64,000 nucleotides of DNA from Sediminibacterium goheungense (GTDB taxonomy: Bacteria; Bacteroidota; Bacteroidia; Chitinophagales; Chitinophagaceae), in NCBI RefSeq assembly GCF_004361915.1, contig NZ_SNWP01000015.1:44687-108686 (forward strand), in the 5' to 3' direction. Every line of letters starts with the position of its first letter. Positions within the stretch are counted from its first letter, which is position 1. The notes beneath the pieces are model-generated. The model saw only the letters and a list, made by a program, of their open reading frames with translations. It ran no database searches and was not told where the DNA came from. Both the position numbers and the translations under genes were made by a program. Below are positions 16,646-26,299 of the stretch, piece after piece.

Positions 16646-16777
16646 ATAACTACTATTAAGCGGTGCCATAGTGTCAGTTTTTTTCGTATAGTGAAAGACA
16701 TTATGGCTGTTATTTTAATGGTTAGTGTTACAACTTTTAATCCTAATTTTGTGTTTTATCAAATTAAAAGCGCGTTT

Positions 16778-17194
16778 ATGTATCCAGCAGAGATTGTATT
16801 ACCGATGAAAGCGGAGCTTACAGATAGTGGTTTTGAAGAGTTATTATCTGCCTCCGATGTTGACAATATGTTACAGCAAAAAGGTACCACATTGGTGGTG
16901 ATAAATTCCGTATGTGGTTGTGCGGCAGGCACTTGCAGACCAGGTGTATTGATGGCGGTTCAGAATTCGACCAAGCGTCCCGATCACCTGAGCACCAGTT
17001 TTGCGGGTTTTGATATTGAAGCCGTAAACAAGGTTCGTGAACATTTATTGCCTTATCCGCCATCTTCGCCGGCGATTGCCCTGTTTAAAGACGGGCAACT
17101 GGTAAGTATGGTAGAGCGCCATCAGATCGAAGGTCGTCCGGCACAGGTAATTGCACAGCACCTGATTTCGGTTTTTGATGAGCATTGCAATTGA
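16778..17194 (+). CDS. BrxA/BrxB family bacilliredoxin
   Basis: 138 residues from ATG 16778, where MYPAEIVLPMKAELTDSGF matches the family start. A GTG-led longer reading from 16691 is less likely. The active-site motif is VCGCAAGTCRPG, the CGC version found in YphP/YqiW proteins. These thioredoxin-fold enzymes remove bacillithiol from mixed disulfides. That agrees with bshB1 in this same window, showing that the organism makes bacillithiol. A terminator follows. Confidence 0.93.
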   Translation: MYPAEIVLPMKAELTDSGFEELLSASDVDNMLQQKGTTLVVINSVCGCAAGTCRPGVLMAVQNSTKRPDHLSTSFAGFDIEAVNKVREHLLPYPPSSPAIALFKDGQLVSMVERHQIEGRPAQVIAQHLISVFDEHCN

Positions 17195-17233
17195 TTTTAC
17201 CTTAGTTTTGTTCAAGGATGGGTTAGTAAGTAC

Positions 17234-17259
17234 GGCTCCACTGTGGTGGAGCCTTTTTT
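17234..17259 (+). terminator. Terminator after the bacilliredoxin gene
   Basis: GGCTCCAC and GTGGAGCC form a perfect 8-bp stem with a TGTG loop followed by TTTTTT. Confidence 0.85.
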
Positions 17260-17347
17260 GTTCCATTAAGAACGCAAAACAGTTTCATAATTTCTGACTA
17301 TCATTGCATCTGTCTTTTTTTATGAATGACTTTTAGAAGATCTGTTT

Positions 17348-18505
17348 ATGTATCCTAATCTGTATTACGCTTTTAAAGACATTTTCGGGGTTGAACTGGA
17401 AGGACTAAAACTGGTGAACAGTTTTGGTTTTTTTGTGGCTCTTTCTTTTATACTTTCTGCCTGGGTTCTGACACTTGAGCTGAAAAGAAAACAAAACCTC
17501 GGCCAGTTTACCTATACAGAAGAAAAGATCATGGTGGGAGCTACCGCCTCTATCAGCGAATTGCTCATCAATTTTCTGTTGGGTTTTGTATTCGGCTTTA
17601 AGATACTGGGTGCTTTTGTAATTGATTCCGCGTTAAATGATCCGCAATCTTTTATTCTCTCAACTAATGGCAGCTGGCCCTTCGGAATACTGGTGGGTAT
17701 TGTGTTTGCAGGTCTGAAGTGGTGGGAAAAGAATAAACAGAAATTGGCAAAACCAGAAGAAAGAGTGATACGGATTTGGCCGCACGATAGGGTAGGAGAT
17801 ATTGTTTTATATGCAGCTTTGTTTGGTTTTCTGGGCGCAAAGATTTTTCATAACCTCGAAAATTGGAATGAGTTTGCAAAAGATCCGATTGGGGCGCTTA
17901 TATCTTTCAGCGGACTGACTTTTTATGGTGGATTGATTTGTGCAGGTGCGGCAATTATTTATTACGCACGGAAAAGAAAAATATCTGTCATTCATCTCGC
18001 CGATGCCATGGCGCCTACTATGATGTTTGCCTATGCTTTTGGTAGAATCGGCTGCCAGGTTAGCGGCGATGGTGACTGGGGTATTCCCAATCTGAATCCC
18101 AAACCTTTCAGTTGGATGCCTGATTGGCTATGGGCCTATAACTACCCACACAATGTGATTGGTGAAGGTAAGCTCATCACGGGATGTGAAGGCCCCTATT
18201 GTAATGAGCTGATTCCTGCAGTATATCCTACACCTTTGTATGAAATCATAGCCTGTTTCCTGCTTTTTACAGTATTATGGATCTATCGTAAAAAGCTAAA
18301 AGTAGCCGGACAACTCTCTGGACTTTACCTGATCCTGAATGGCCTGGAACGCTTTTTTATTGAAAAAATCCGCGTAAACACAAAGTATGAGGCTCTGCCA
18401 TTCCAGCCCACACAGGCCGAGCTTATCTCTTTTGTAATGATTGTAACAGGTATTGTGCTGATGGTTAAAGCAAAAGACTGGTTCGGAAAATCCCAGATAA
18501 ACTAA
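17348..18505 (+). CDS. lgt: Prolipoprotein diacylglyceryl transferase
   Basis: 385 residues, longer than the roughly 270-300 of typical Lgt because of extended loops near 125-150 and 235-285. It has multiple membrane segments, GLTFYGGLICAG, the signature FGRIGCQVSGDGDWG near 230-245, and PTPLYEIIACFLLF, LSGLYLILNGLERFFIE. It transfers diacylglycerol from phosphatidylglycerol to lipobox Cys residues. At least ten predicted lipoproteins lie in this window. The gene ends at a half E-type repeat arm and a long hairpin. Confidence 0.93.
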   Translation: MYPNLYYAFKDIFGVELEGLKLVNSFGFFVALSFILSAWVLTLELKRKQNLGQFTYTEEKIMVGATASISELLINFLLGFVFGFKILGAFVIDSALNDPQSFILSTNGSWPFGILVGIVFAGLKWWEKNKQKLAKPEERVIRIWPHDRVGDIVLYAALFGFLGAKIFHNLENWNEFAKDPIGALISFSGLTFYGGLICAGAAIIYYARKRKISVIHLADAMAPTMMFAYAFGRIGCQVSGDGDWGIPNLNPKPFSWMPDWLWAYNYPHNVIGEGKLITGCEGPYCNELIPAVYPTPLYEIIACFLLFTVLWIYRKKLKVAGQLSGLYLILNGLERFFIEKIRVNTKYEALPFQPTQAELISFVMIVTGIVLMVKAKDWFGKSQIN

Positions 18506-18510
18506 AGGTA

Positions 18511-18545
18511 AGCAGTAAGCTACAAGCTTCAAGCTATGCGCTGCG
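18511..18545. repeat. Half arm of a family E element
   Basis: AGCTACAAGCTTCAAGCTATG, broken into AGCTNNN heptamers, lies 5 bp after the lgt stop. No paired arm is visible nearby. Confidence 0.5.
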
Positions 18546-18557
18546 AGCAATATAATT

Positions 18558-18609
18558 CAGCCAGCTAAATATCTAATAAATTGATTAACAATTAGATATG
18601 TAGCTGGCT
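18558..18609. terminator. Long hairpin after lgt
   Basis: AGCCAGCTA...ATATCTAAT pairs with ATTAGATAT...TAGCTGGCT, giving about 20 bp of stem around an AT-rich loop. Only a weak T run follows, so it may be a terminator or a stabilising 3' hairpin. Confidence 0.55.
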
Positions 18610-18637
18610 TCTCCTTTCTTAGCTTTCTCTTCACGCC

Positions 18638-18672
18638 ACTTTCTCATTTCATATTCCTTATTCCTTATTTCA
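18638..18672. repeat. Half arm of a family D element
   Basis: TTTCATATTCCTTATTCC and the following CTTATTTCAG match the right arm of the D element near 12970. The matching left arm is absent. Confidence 0.45.
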
Positions 18673-18718
18673 GATTCCCCCCTTTCCCGCTCATCCTTGT
18701 TTAGCACCGTTCATTATA

Positions 18719-18753
18719 AAACTATGTACTATGCAAAACATAGTACATAGTTT
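18719..18753. promoter_or_regulatory. Strong dyad upstream of the TonB-type receptor gene
   Basis: AAACTATGTACTATG, five bases CAAAA, then CATAGTACATAGTTT: a perfect 15-bp inverted repeat ending 47 bp before the start codon at 18801. It contains ATGTAC...GTACAT half-sites like those bound by PadR-type repressors. No regulator gene is adjacent, so the binding protein is unknown. Confidence 0.6.
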
Positions 18754-18800
18754 CGTTCTGTAATTAGCAAACACAAGAACTAAAATATTAAAGCTTTACT

Positions 18801-21248
18801 ATGAGAAATTGGAGAAACATACTGGCGGCAATCGGATTGGTTACCGTATCGGTAGCAGCTCAGGCACAGACTGCAAAAATCAATGGTGCTGTAACGGGAA
18901 CACAAAAACCGGTTGAAGCGGCTTCAGTAGGCGTTCTACGCGCCAAAGATTCAGCCATCGTTAAAATGGCTGTAACGGATAAAACCGGTCAGTTCGAAGT
19001 AGAAAAACTGGCTGCTGGCAAATACCTGGTCTTAATTCAGTCGGTTGGCTACAATAAATACTATAGTCCTGTATTTGATCTGGCCAATGGTCAGTCTTAT
19101 ACTATTCAACCCATCACCCTTACCAATATTTCAAAGGAACTGGAAGGGGTAGTGGTAACATCGAAAAAGCCGATGATTGAGCAGAAATTAGACAGAACCA
19201 TTATCAATGTAGATGCATCACCTACCAATGCGGGTGCAACTGTACTGGAAGTGTTGGAAAAATCACCAGGGATTTCAGTAGATAAAGATGGCAATATCAG
19301 TTTAAAAGGAAAACAGGGTGTGGTTGTATTGATTGATGGTAAACCTACTTATCTGGGTGCACAGGATCTGGCCAATATGTTACGTAATATGTCGAGCTCG
19401 AATCTTGAAACCATTGAGTTGATGACCAATCCACCCGCTCGTTTTGATGCTTCAGGTAATTCAGGCGTGATCAATATCAAAACCAAGAAAACCAAAACCA
19501 TGGGATATAATGCGAGCATTACCAGTGGTTATACACAGGGAGTATTACCGAAGTCGAACCATAGTTTTAACCTGAACTACAGACAAAACAAAATCAACTT
19601 TTTTGCAAACGCCAGTTATAACTATAATGAGCAATTCGGAAATATTAAAATCGACAGGAATTTCCGCAATCAGCAAAACGGTAATCTGTTAACTACATTC
19701 AATCAATTGGCGAAAAACAATAGAATTGGTAACAGCTATAATTATAAAGCGGGTTTTGATTATTTCATGAATAAGAAAACAACACTTGGATTGGTGGTTA
19801 ACGGGTACAATAATGTACAGGATGAATTTACGGATAATACAACTTACATTAAAGATCCTGCAGGTAGTCTGTTAACAAGAACCCAGGCTATCAATGATGT
19901 GAACATGAAATTTAAAAATGTAGGTGTGAATGCAAACCTTCGTCATGTGTTCGATAGCACTGGTAAAGAATTAACAATCGATGCAGATTATATTAACTAT
20001 ACACAGAATAATAAACAGGTACTGAGTAATGAGTTCTTTGATCATATGGGTAATATCAAATCACCTGATGAGATATTAAGAGGTATACTGCCTGCATCTA
20101 TCAATATTTATAGTCTTAAAGCAGATTATTCACAAACATTGAAAGGGCAGGTGAAGTTTGAAGCAGGTGCAAAAACCAGTTATGTAAATACCGATAATGA
20201 TGCACAATATGCTAACTGGAACGGAGCTCAGTTTGTGAATGATATTACACGCAGTAACCATTTTCTTTACAAAGAAAATATCAATGCAGCCTACGTAAAC
20301 TTCAGCAAACAATTCAGTAAAAAATGGAGCGGTCAGTTAGGTTTGCGTGCCGAGAATACCAATATTACCGGAAACCAGTTAACAACCGGGGAAGTGTTTA
20401 AGCGTAATTACACACAGGTGTTCCCTACGGCATATATTGGTTATACCGCAAACGATAAAAACCAGTTTGCCCTGAGTTATGGTCGCCGTATTGATCGCCC
20501 TAACTATCAGGATCTTAACCCTTTCTATTATTTCCTGGATAAATACACTTATCAGGTAGGTAACCCTTATCTGCGCCCACAATTCAGTCATAATATTGAA
20601 CTGGTACATACTTACAGAGGTATATTAAACACATCTTTGAACTATAGCAGAACCAATGATATTATTCAGGATGTGTTAGAGCAGATTGACAGCACCAATA
20701 GCTCATTCATGAAGAAAAGTAATATCGCCCGCAGACAGAATATAGGTGCCTCTGTAAGCCTGGGTATGCCTGTTACAAAATGGTTCCGAACAAATGTGTA
20801 CGTAAATGTGTTCTACAATCACTTTAAAGGAATGGTAAACAATGGAGAAATTTCGGTAGGTGCTACTTCAATGATGGCCAATATCTCCAATCAGTTTACA
20901 CTTCCCAAAGGATGGGGTGCTGAACTAAGTGCATTCTATCGTACACAGGGTGTGGAAGGCGTATTGGTGGCAAAACCAATGGGTGCTATGAATATTGGTT
21001 TTACCAAACAGGTACTGAAGAATAAGGGTATGGTAAGGCTGGTTGTAAGAGATGTACTTTATACACAAATCTTTAATGGCTATAGCCGTTACCAGAATGT
21101 GGATGTAACTATCCGTCAGAATAGAGATAGTCGCGTTGTAAACCTGAGCTTTACTTATCGCTTCAGTAAAGGTAAAACTGCGGCACAGCGTAAAAGAGGT
21201 GGAGCGAATGAAGAACAGAACCGTGTGAATTTAGGTGGCGGAAACTAA
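18801..21248 (+). CDS. Outer-membrane beta-barrel receptor with carboxypeptidase-regulatory domain (TonB-dependent type)
   Basis: 815 residues. A signal peptide ends near 23 (AQAQ), followed by an Ig-like CarboxypepD_reg domain at about 26-105 (KINGAVTGTQKPVEAASVGVL). Next is a plug region with EVLEKSPGISVDKDGNISLKGKQGVVVLIDGKP at about 148-180, and then a long beta-rich barrel of the 'outer membrane beta-barrel family' kind. The C-terminus is basic and Gly-rich rather than a classic Phe-ended strand. These proteins take up ligands across the outer membrane, often iron complexes or peptides; no SusD partner is adjacent. The palindrome upstream suggests tight transcriptional control. Confidence 0.88.
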   Translation: MRNWRNILAAIGLVTVSVAAQAQTAKINGAVTGTQKPVEAASVGVLRAKDSAIVKMAVTDKTGQFEVEKLAAGKYLVLIQSVGYNKYYSPVFDLANGQSYTIQPITLTNISKELEGVVVTSKKPMIEQKLDRTIINVDASPTNAGATVLEVLEKSPGISVDKDGNISLKGKQGVVVLIDGKPTYLGAQDLANMLRNMSSSNLETIELMTNPPARFDASGNSGVINIKTKKTKTMGYNASITSGYTQGVLPKSNHSFNLNYRQNKINFFANASYNYNEQFGNIKIDRNFRNQQNGNLLTTFNQLAKNNRIGNSYNYKAGFDYFMNKKTTLGLVVNGYNNVQDEFTDNTTYIKDPAGSLLTRTQAINDVNMKFKNVGVNANLRHVFDSTGKELTIDADYINYTQNNKQVLSNEFFDHMGNIKSPDEILRGILPASINIYSLKADYSQTLKGQVKFEAGAKTSYVNTDNDAQYANWNGAQFVNDITRSNHFLYKENINAAYVNFSKQFSKKWSGQLGLRAENTNITGNQLTTGEVFKRNYTQVFPTAYIGYTANDKNQFALSYGRRIDRPNYQDLNPFYYFLDKYTYQVGNPYLRPQFSHNIELVHTYRGILNTSLNYSRTNDIIQDVLEQIDSTNSSFMKKSNIARRQNIGASVSLGMPVTKWFRTNVYVNVFYNHFKGMVNNGEISVGATSMMANISNQFTLPKGWGAELSAFYRTQGVEGVLVAKPMGAMNIGFTKQVLKNKGMVRLVVRDVLYTQIFNGYSRYQNVDVTIRQNRDSRVVNLSFTYRFSKGKTAAQRKRGGANEEQNRVNLGGGN

Positions 21249-21409
21249 ATGGTCGATATGTAAGCAGAATTGGGCAGGAGAGAGGACTTTATTTTCCATT
21301 AGAACTTAAATGATTCCGTTCATCCAATTTTGACAATTTTGTGTAGCATGATAAGATCAATTTAGCAGTATCAACTTCGTTTTTTTCTCATGTGCATTAT
21401 ATAGAAGGC

Positions 21410-21439
21410 GGCCCCGATTTCTATCGGGGCCTATTTTTT
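21410..21439 (+). terminator. Terminator downstream of the receptor gene
   Basis: GGCCCCGAT and ATCGGGGCC form a perfect 9-bp stem with a TTCT loop, then TATTTTTT. It lies 160 bp after the receptor stop. The T run is on the plus side only. Confidence 0.75.
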
Positions 21440-21468
21440 GAAGTATATGTACAATTTCAGCAAAAAAA

Positions 21469-24210
21469 TTATCGAATTAGGGTAATACTACCCGATTTTT
21501 GCTTCGGCACAGTTTCGGAAACACCTCTGACTTTTATCAGATAATAATATGTTCCGATTGGAACGGGTTTTCCTTGATAAGTGCCATTCCAAAGTTTTGT
21601 GTGACTGTTGGAAAAAAATATTACCTGCCCATTTCTATTATAGATAAATAATGAATAATAAGCAGGTTGACATTTTGTAGAAATGTTGAAAAAATCATGT
21701 ATCCCATCGCCATTGGGTGAAAAAATGTTTGGAGCTTCTATTGAACATTCACAGATTTCATTTTGAATGATCAGCGTATCTTTAACTATACCACATCCAT
21801 TTGTTATCGTACAATGATAAAGGCCTGCATTTTGAATTTGGTACAAAGGAGTTGTTTTTCCATCCTGCCATAAATAATTTGCATCTGGAAATGAAACATC
21901 GAGGGTTATTGTGTGTTCAATACATTTTATAGAGTCTCGCCCCAAATATAAGGAAGGGGTTAGCTGGTATCTTACGGTACCATTTTTCTTCGTACTGCAC
22001 CCATTCATATTTACTGTTACATCATACGAGCCTGCTTTAGAAATGGTAAAAGATGATGTTGTTGATCCGTCCTGCCACAGATAAGTGGTTCCGGGATTCG
22101 GTTGGCCAACATTTAGTAGCAGTGTAGCATTGTCGCATAAAAGGGTATCGGCTGGAAATGAAAAATCAGGGTAGGGCTTTACTTTTATGGTAAAAGTATC
22201 TTTACCAGAACATCCCTGCTCATCAGTTACTACAACTGTATAAAAAGTATCTAGAACAGGGTTAACTGTAATTATTTGCCTACTTTGGTTGCTTGTATAG
22301 TAACCAGGGGTCCATTGATAGGTTTTAAAACCCGATTCCGCAATTAAATCTGCACTTTGGCCGAGGCAAATTTCTATTTGAGTTCTTGTTGGGAACTGAT
22401 AAATTTTTCCTTCCGCAATGATAATTGTATCCGTGCTCGTAAGATTACAGGCACCATTGGTAATGGCCACCCAGTATTTTCCAGGTCGATTGGCAATAAA
22501 AAAAGAATCGCTACTACCATTTTGCCATGAATAAGTATCAAAAAAATTTCCAGCATTCAGCCTGATGGTTTGCCCCGGACAAAGAGTAGTATCGTTGCCT
22601 AGGTTTAAATTGTTAACGGAAGCATCTATATGTATAGAATCGTAAAGAATACCACAAGAAGTTACAAGTCTTGAAACAAGAAGGTATCTTCCGCTTTTAA
22701 AAAAAATGAGCGAGATCGTACTATCGGTTAATATTTTGCTAGTTACCCCATTTCCAGGTATTATTTCCCAATCTACTCTGTTAAAGCAATTTGCATTTCT
22801 TTTACCAGTATAGGTCACGGGATTACTGTTACATACTTTTGTATTGCCCACAAGATTCAATGAGTCACAGGCTCCAGGTAAAGTACATTTTCGAGCCAGG
22901 GTAGTTTGAATGTTCGGATTTACATAAGTAATGTCTATCCAAGAAACAACGCTATCACGTATATCATGATTAACAGGTAGGTTATTCTTTGTATAGGTAG
23001 TGTCAACTAAAACAGTATTCACTTTTACAGGACTAAAGCAATTAAAAGTGTACCCGCTAAAACTGACTTTAGCAAAAGAAATACCAGTCTCGGTTCTATT
23101 GAGAACAACATTGTTATATACACTGGTCGCAGCTATAATAATGCCTTCACTGGTTTGTTTAAGGTCGCCAAATCCAATTAAAGATGAGATTAGGTTGCTA
23201 CTCCACTTTAACTGATCATCCGGACCAACTCGTGCTACTATGGTTGGCAGAAATGATCCGTTGGGCCTGGAATTCATGTAATAAGCACCGTCTCTATCGG
23301 CCAGTAAACGATTACTTGAGCTGTTTTCTTCATTTCTGTCAACAAAAATTGTTTTAACTCTTTTCGTAGACAAAATATTGAATGAGGAGTCGAGCCGCAG
23401 GATAAATTTAAGATCGGTTGGGTCAAAATTCTTTTGTAAGTGATAAATTTCAAGCACATAATCATTGCCTGTTTTAATAATCTGATTTATTCTTGTAGAA
23501 TACCCCGGAACTCTGTCGAAGCCGCTTGAACGTATTAAACGACCATTTGAAGCATCAAATGAAGCCAGATAAGGCGCGTCTAACCCACTAAATGAGCCAT
23601 CATTGTAATAACCAGTTACTAAAATTTTATCTTCATCGATCATTAATGTAAGGGCATTTGTCGATTGCATTTTTATATGCTTTGACCAATAAATTGTTTT
23701 TAAATCTGATGAGGATCTGATGAGAAAATATCCGCTACTGGTTTTCCCAACAATGATCAAATCTCCATTTTGTAACATACCTAGCTTGGTCATGTCTAAT
23801 CTGTCAATAATCGAATTGCCTGTCACCAATTGTTTGATGGCTAATACATTGGCGTTGGTATCAGTGTGTATTAAACTGCCTAAGTGTATATTGAATAATG
23901 TATTATTGGGGTGGAGTTCTGATCTTGAGGAGGTGCCGGGAACAGTTGAAAAAATCGGAGAGATAAACCTAGAAAAAATCGTATCTCCATTTGTATCAAT
24001 TTTGATCAGATTTAACCCAGAACTTGTACTGCCTCCTAAAATAATTCGATTTGAGGGCAAAGCAACCAATTCAGAAAAAGTGCGTCCGCCTGTTTGTGTA
24101 TAACTAACATTGAATAGATCGTTTTTACACTGAGCTATTGTAGTACTGCATGTTATTGAGAAAAGATAGCATGTAAAAATCACAATACGTACCCACTTAA
24201 CTTGTCTCAT
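21469..24210 (-). CDS. Large secreted protein with T9SS type B (gliding-type) C-terminal sorting domain
   Basis: 913 residues. The signal peptide covers about 1-27. The N-terminal half (about 30-400) looks like a beta-propeller-type region with repeated strands such as GGSTSSGLNLIKIDTNGDT. The second half has several PKD/Ig-like repeats of the form 'LNAGNFFDTYSWQNGSSDSFFIANRPGKYWV' and 'LLNVGQPNPGTTYLWQDGSTT'. The last 85 residues are the CHU_C domain: APNIFSPNGDGIHDFFNI...LFIYNRNGQVIFF...WNGTYQGKPVPIGTYYYLIKVRG. It is exported by the type IX system and attached or released outside. The cargo role is unknown, possibly adhesion. Confidence 0.9.
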   Translation of the reverse strand: MRQVKWVRIVIFTCYLFSITCSTTIAQCKNDLFNVSYTQTGGRTFSELVALPSNRIILGGSTSSGLNLIKIDTNGDTIFSRFISPIFSTVPGTSSRSELHPNNTLFNIHLGSLIHTDTNANVLAIKQLVTGNSIIDRLDMTKLGMLQNGDLIIVGKTSSGYFLIRSSSDLKTIYWSKHIKMQSTNALTLMIDEDKILVTGYYNDGSFSGLDAPYLASFDASNGRLIRSSGFDRVPGYSTRINQIIKTGNDYVLEIYHLQKNFDPTDLKFILRLDSSFNILSTKRVKTIFVDRNEENSSSNRLLADRDGAYYMNSRPNGSFLPTIVARVGPDDQLKWSSNLISSLIGFGDLKQTSEGIIIAATSVYNNVVLNRTETGISFAKVSFSGYTFNCFSPVKVNTVLVDTTYTKNNLPVNHDIRDSVVSWIDITYVNPNIQTTLARKCTLPGACDSLNLVGNTKVCNSNPVTYTGKRNANCFNRVDWEIIPGNGVTSKILTDSTISLIFFKSGRYLLVSRLVTSCGILYDSIHIDASVNNLNLGNDTTLCPGQTIRLNAGNFFDTYSWQNGSSDSFFIANRPGKYWVAITNGACNLTSTDTIIIAEGKIYQFPTRTQIEICLGQSADLIAESGFKTYQWTPGYYTSNQSRQIITVNPVLDTFYTVVVTDEQGCSGKDTFTIKVKPYPDFSFPADTLLCDNATLLLNVGQPNPGTTYLWQDGSTTSSFTISKAGSYDVTVNMNGCSTKKNGTVRYQLTPSLYLGRDSIKCIEHTITLDVSFPDANYLWQDGKTTPLYQIQNAGLYHCTITNGCGIVKDTLIIQNEICECSIEAPNIFSPNGDGIHDFFNISTKCQPAYYSLFIYNRNGQVIFFSNSHTKLWNGTYQGKPVPIGTYYYLIKVRGVSETVPKQKSGSITLIR

Positions 24211-24332
24211 ATCTTCAAAAATATAAAAATTTGATATCTAATTGTTCTCTGACAGTGATTGTAATAGATACTACTAATGATATTTTAATAGTGATGCTGG
24301 TATCTGTTTATCTTTGTATAAATATTTCAAAT

Positions 24333-24824
24333 ATGCCTTCCTTCGACATTGCCAGTAAAGTAGATCTCCAGACTTTGGATAATGCCATCAATACGGTGAA
24401 AAAAGAAATAGCCGGTCGTTTTGACTTTCGCGACTCACCTGTATCTGTTGAGCTGAACAAAAAGGATTTTATAGTATCCCTGGAAGTGGAAAGCGACATG
24501 AAAATGAAGCAGTTAATTGATGTTCTCATAGGGCGCGCCATTAAGCAGGGTATCGACGGTAATGCCTTCGATTTCTCCAAAGATGCCTATCCCAGTGGCA
24601 AAGTGGTAAAAAAAGAAGTGCCGGTGAGGAACGGTCTGAAGCAGGATGATGCCAAGAAAATCGTGAAAATGATCAAAGACAGCGGTTTAAAGGTACAGGC
24701 TGCCATTATGGACGATATTATCAGGGTAACAGCCAAGAAAATCGATGATTTACAGGAAGTTATAGCAAAATGTAAAAGCGGGGATTTTGGCATCCCACTG
24801 CAGTTTATTAATATGAAAAGTTAG
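24333..24824 (+). CDS. yajQ: YajQ family nucleotide/cyclic-di-GMP-binding protein
   Basis: 163 residues from ATG 24333 (MPSFDIASKVDLQTLDNAINTVKKEI), which is the standard start. An in-frame ATG at 24231 would add a hydrophobic stretch foreign to the family. The two ferredoxin-like halves are visible, with RFDFRDS near 28-34 and IKDSGLKVQAAIMDDIIRVTAKKIDDLQEVI near the end. In Xanthomonas a member binds cyclic di-GMP; in others the ligand is unclear. Its TAG stop overlaps the first base of repeat element B1. Confidence 0.95.
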   Translation: MPSFDIASKVDLQTLDNAINTVKKEIAGRFDFRDSPVSVELNKKDFIVSLEVESDMKMKQLIDVLIGRAIKQGIDGNAFDFSKDAYPSGKVVKKEVPVRNGLKQDDAKKIVKMIKDSGLKVQAAIMDDIIRVTAKKIDDLQEVIAKCKSGDFGIPLQFINMKS

Positions 24825-24912
24825 TCGGAAAGACCGAAAGTCGGAAAGTCCGAAAGAAGTAACTGGATAAACAAACTTCTTCCGGACTTCCGGTCTTTCC
24901 GACTTTCGGACT
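24823..24912. repeat. Family B inverted-repeat element, copy B1 (GTCCGAAA-type octamers)
   Basis: The left arm is four octamers (GTCGGAAA, GACCGAAA, GTCGGAAA, GTCCGAAA) and GAAGT. The right arm's reverse complement is GTCCGAAA, GTCGGAAA, GACCGGAA, GTCCGGAA and GAAGT. The arms are complementary at 31 of 38 positions around a 14-nt centre. The element begins inside the yajQ stop codon. Confidence 0.85.
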
Positions 24913-24928
24913 AAGAATACTGCTTTAA

Positions 24929-24960
24929 TTTGGCAATTCGCTGCTTCCTGCCTACCTTTG
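24929..24960 (+). promoter_or_regulatory. Promoter of the L31 gene
   Basis: TTTG (24929-24932), 20 bp, TACCTTTG (24953-24960): a very good match to the Bacteroidota -33/-7 consensus, giving a 5' leader of about 50 nt. Confidence 0.65.
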
Positions 24961-25015
24961 CATTCCTTTAAAAATAAGCGTACGGCCAAATCCGTACCAC
25001 CTAAAAAAAATCATT

Positions 25016-25267
25016 ATGAAACAAGGTATCCATCCGGAAAATTATCGTTTTGTTGTATTCAAGGATATGAGTAATGGACATTCATTCCTGAGCCGTTCAA
25101 CTGCAGCTTCTAAAGAAACCGTTCTTTGGGAAGATGGTAAAGAATACCCAGTAATCAAACTGGAGATTTCAAATACATCACATCCCTTCTATACCGGTAA
25201 GAATATGCTGGTAGATACTGCTGGTCGTATCGATAAATTCAAAAAACGTTACGAGAAGAAGAAATAA
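25016..25267 (+). CDS. rpmE2: 50S ribosomal protein L31, type B
   Basis: 83 residues. The pattern [24 protein letters not shown], then [28 protein letters not shown], is that of L31 type B, which lacks the zinc-binding Cys residues of type A. It is a small large-subunit ribosomal protein. The gene stands alone with its own consensus promoter and a strong terminator. Confidence 0.97.
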   Translation: MKQGIHPENYRFVVFKDMSNGHSFLSRSTAASKETVLWEDGKEYPVIKLEISNTSHPFYTGKNMLVDTAGRIDKFKKRYEKKK

Positions 25268-25286
25268 CTTCAGTTTCAACATATTT

Positions 25287-25321
25287 AAGTCCCGTCTATA
25301 TAACAGACGGGACTTTTTTTT
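25287..25321 (+). terminator. Terminator of the L31 gene
   Basis: AGTCCCGTCT and AGACGGGACT form a perfect 10-bp stem around ATATAAC, then eight T residues. Confidence 0.92.
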
Positions 25322-25412
25322 GCTCCTTTTTTCCGTTTATCACCAACCACATTAATATGCTATTCTGATAGCTATTTCTCAGAAATACTTTCGTGCCTTA
25401 ATAAAAAAAATT

Positions 25413-26213
25413 ATGAGGACGAATAAATGGAATATACTCGTGCTGGTACTATTCGGATTAACAGCCTGCTCTAAAAAAGTAGATAACATTCAGTTACCCC
25501 CACCCGCAGAACCGGTGAAGGGGAAATTGGCTAAGATAAGTTTCGATAGTGGCGCTTATGATTCATTATATTATTCAGTTGATGGTGCGCTTATAAAAAT
25601 CAGATCAGTAGTAGACCCAACCGCCGGTAACAGCATTACCTATTCATTTGATTATAATACGCAGGGGAAATTAACACGTATATACAACGATCAGGGAGAA
25701 GAATTTCGTTATACCTACTCGGGTACAGAACTGCAAGAAGTAGGTTTATATATTAGTGGAATTAAAACCAGGCACAAAGGATTTACCTATAATAATGGGA
25801 TACTCACTTCTACACATACCTATGCAGATGTGTTGAGTAACCCAAATGATCAGGATTTTCTTGACATGTTTACTTATACCTATTATCCTGATGGAAACCT
25901 GAAATCAGAAACATCCTACTCGGTTCATCCAACAACAGGATGGCCGGTGAAGGAAGTGACCATTACGTATAGCGATTATGACAATAAGTATAATCCGGAC
26001 GATATCTTTAAACAGTTGCCTTATTTTTTCGGCCATACTTTTTTTAAGAATAATGCACGCACCCGCATTGTTAAAAATGAAAAAACAGGTGTAGAATCTA
26101 CCTATCTATTTACTTACACATATAATCAGTCAACACTTCCTCTTACGAGAAAATTTGAATATTACGGTAGTGGCAATTGGCTGGAAGGAACCTGTATATA
26201 CAGCTACTATTGA
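25413..26213 (+). CDS. Lipoprotein of unknown function, paralogue 1
   Basis: 266 residues with lipobox LTACSKK (Cys near 19). The rest is made of short beta-hairpin-like units with YD/RHS flavour, for example FDYNTQGKLTRIYNDQGEEFRYTYSGTEL and TYTYYPDGNLKSETSYS. The next gene is a paralogue of identical length. The two share PVKGKLAKISF-like starts, the GEEFRY/GDEFRY block and an IYSYY end. No catalytic motif is seen. It is anchored in the envelope. Confidence 0.75.
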   Translation: MRTNKWNILVLVLFGLTACSKKVDNIQLPPPAEPVKGKLAKISFDSGAYDSLYYSVDGALIKIRSVVDPTAGNSITYSFDYNTQGKLTRIYNDQGEEFRYTYSGTELQEVGLYISGIKTRHKGFTYNNGILTSTHTYADVLSNPNDQDFLDMFTYTYYPDGNLKSETSYSVHPTTGWPVKEVTITYSDYDNKYNPDDIFKQLPYFFGHTFFKNNARTRIVKNEKTGVESTYLFTYTYNQSTLPLTRKFEYYGSGNWLEGTCIYSYY

Positions 26214-26299
26214 CAGTTTTATACATCCTAAAAAATAGTTAAAGCAATAGATTTTGAAACGATTGTAAAACAGTATGTGTCAACAATAAAAAAGAAGAA

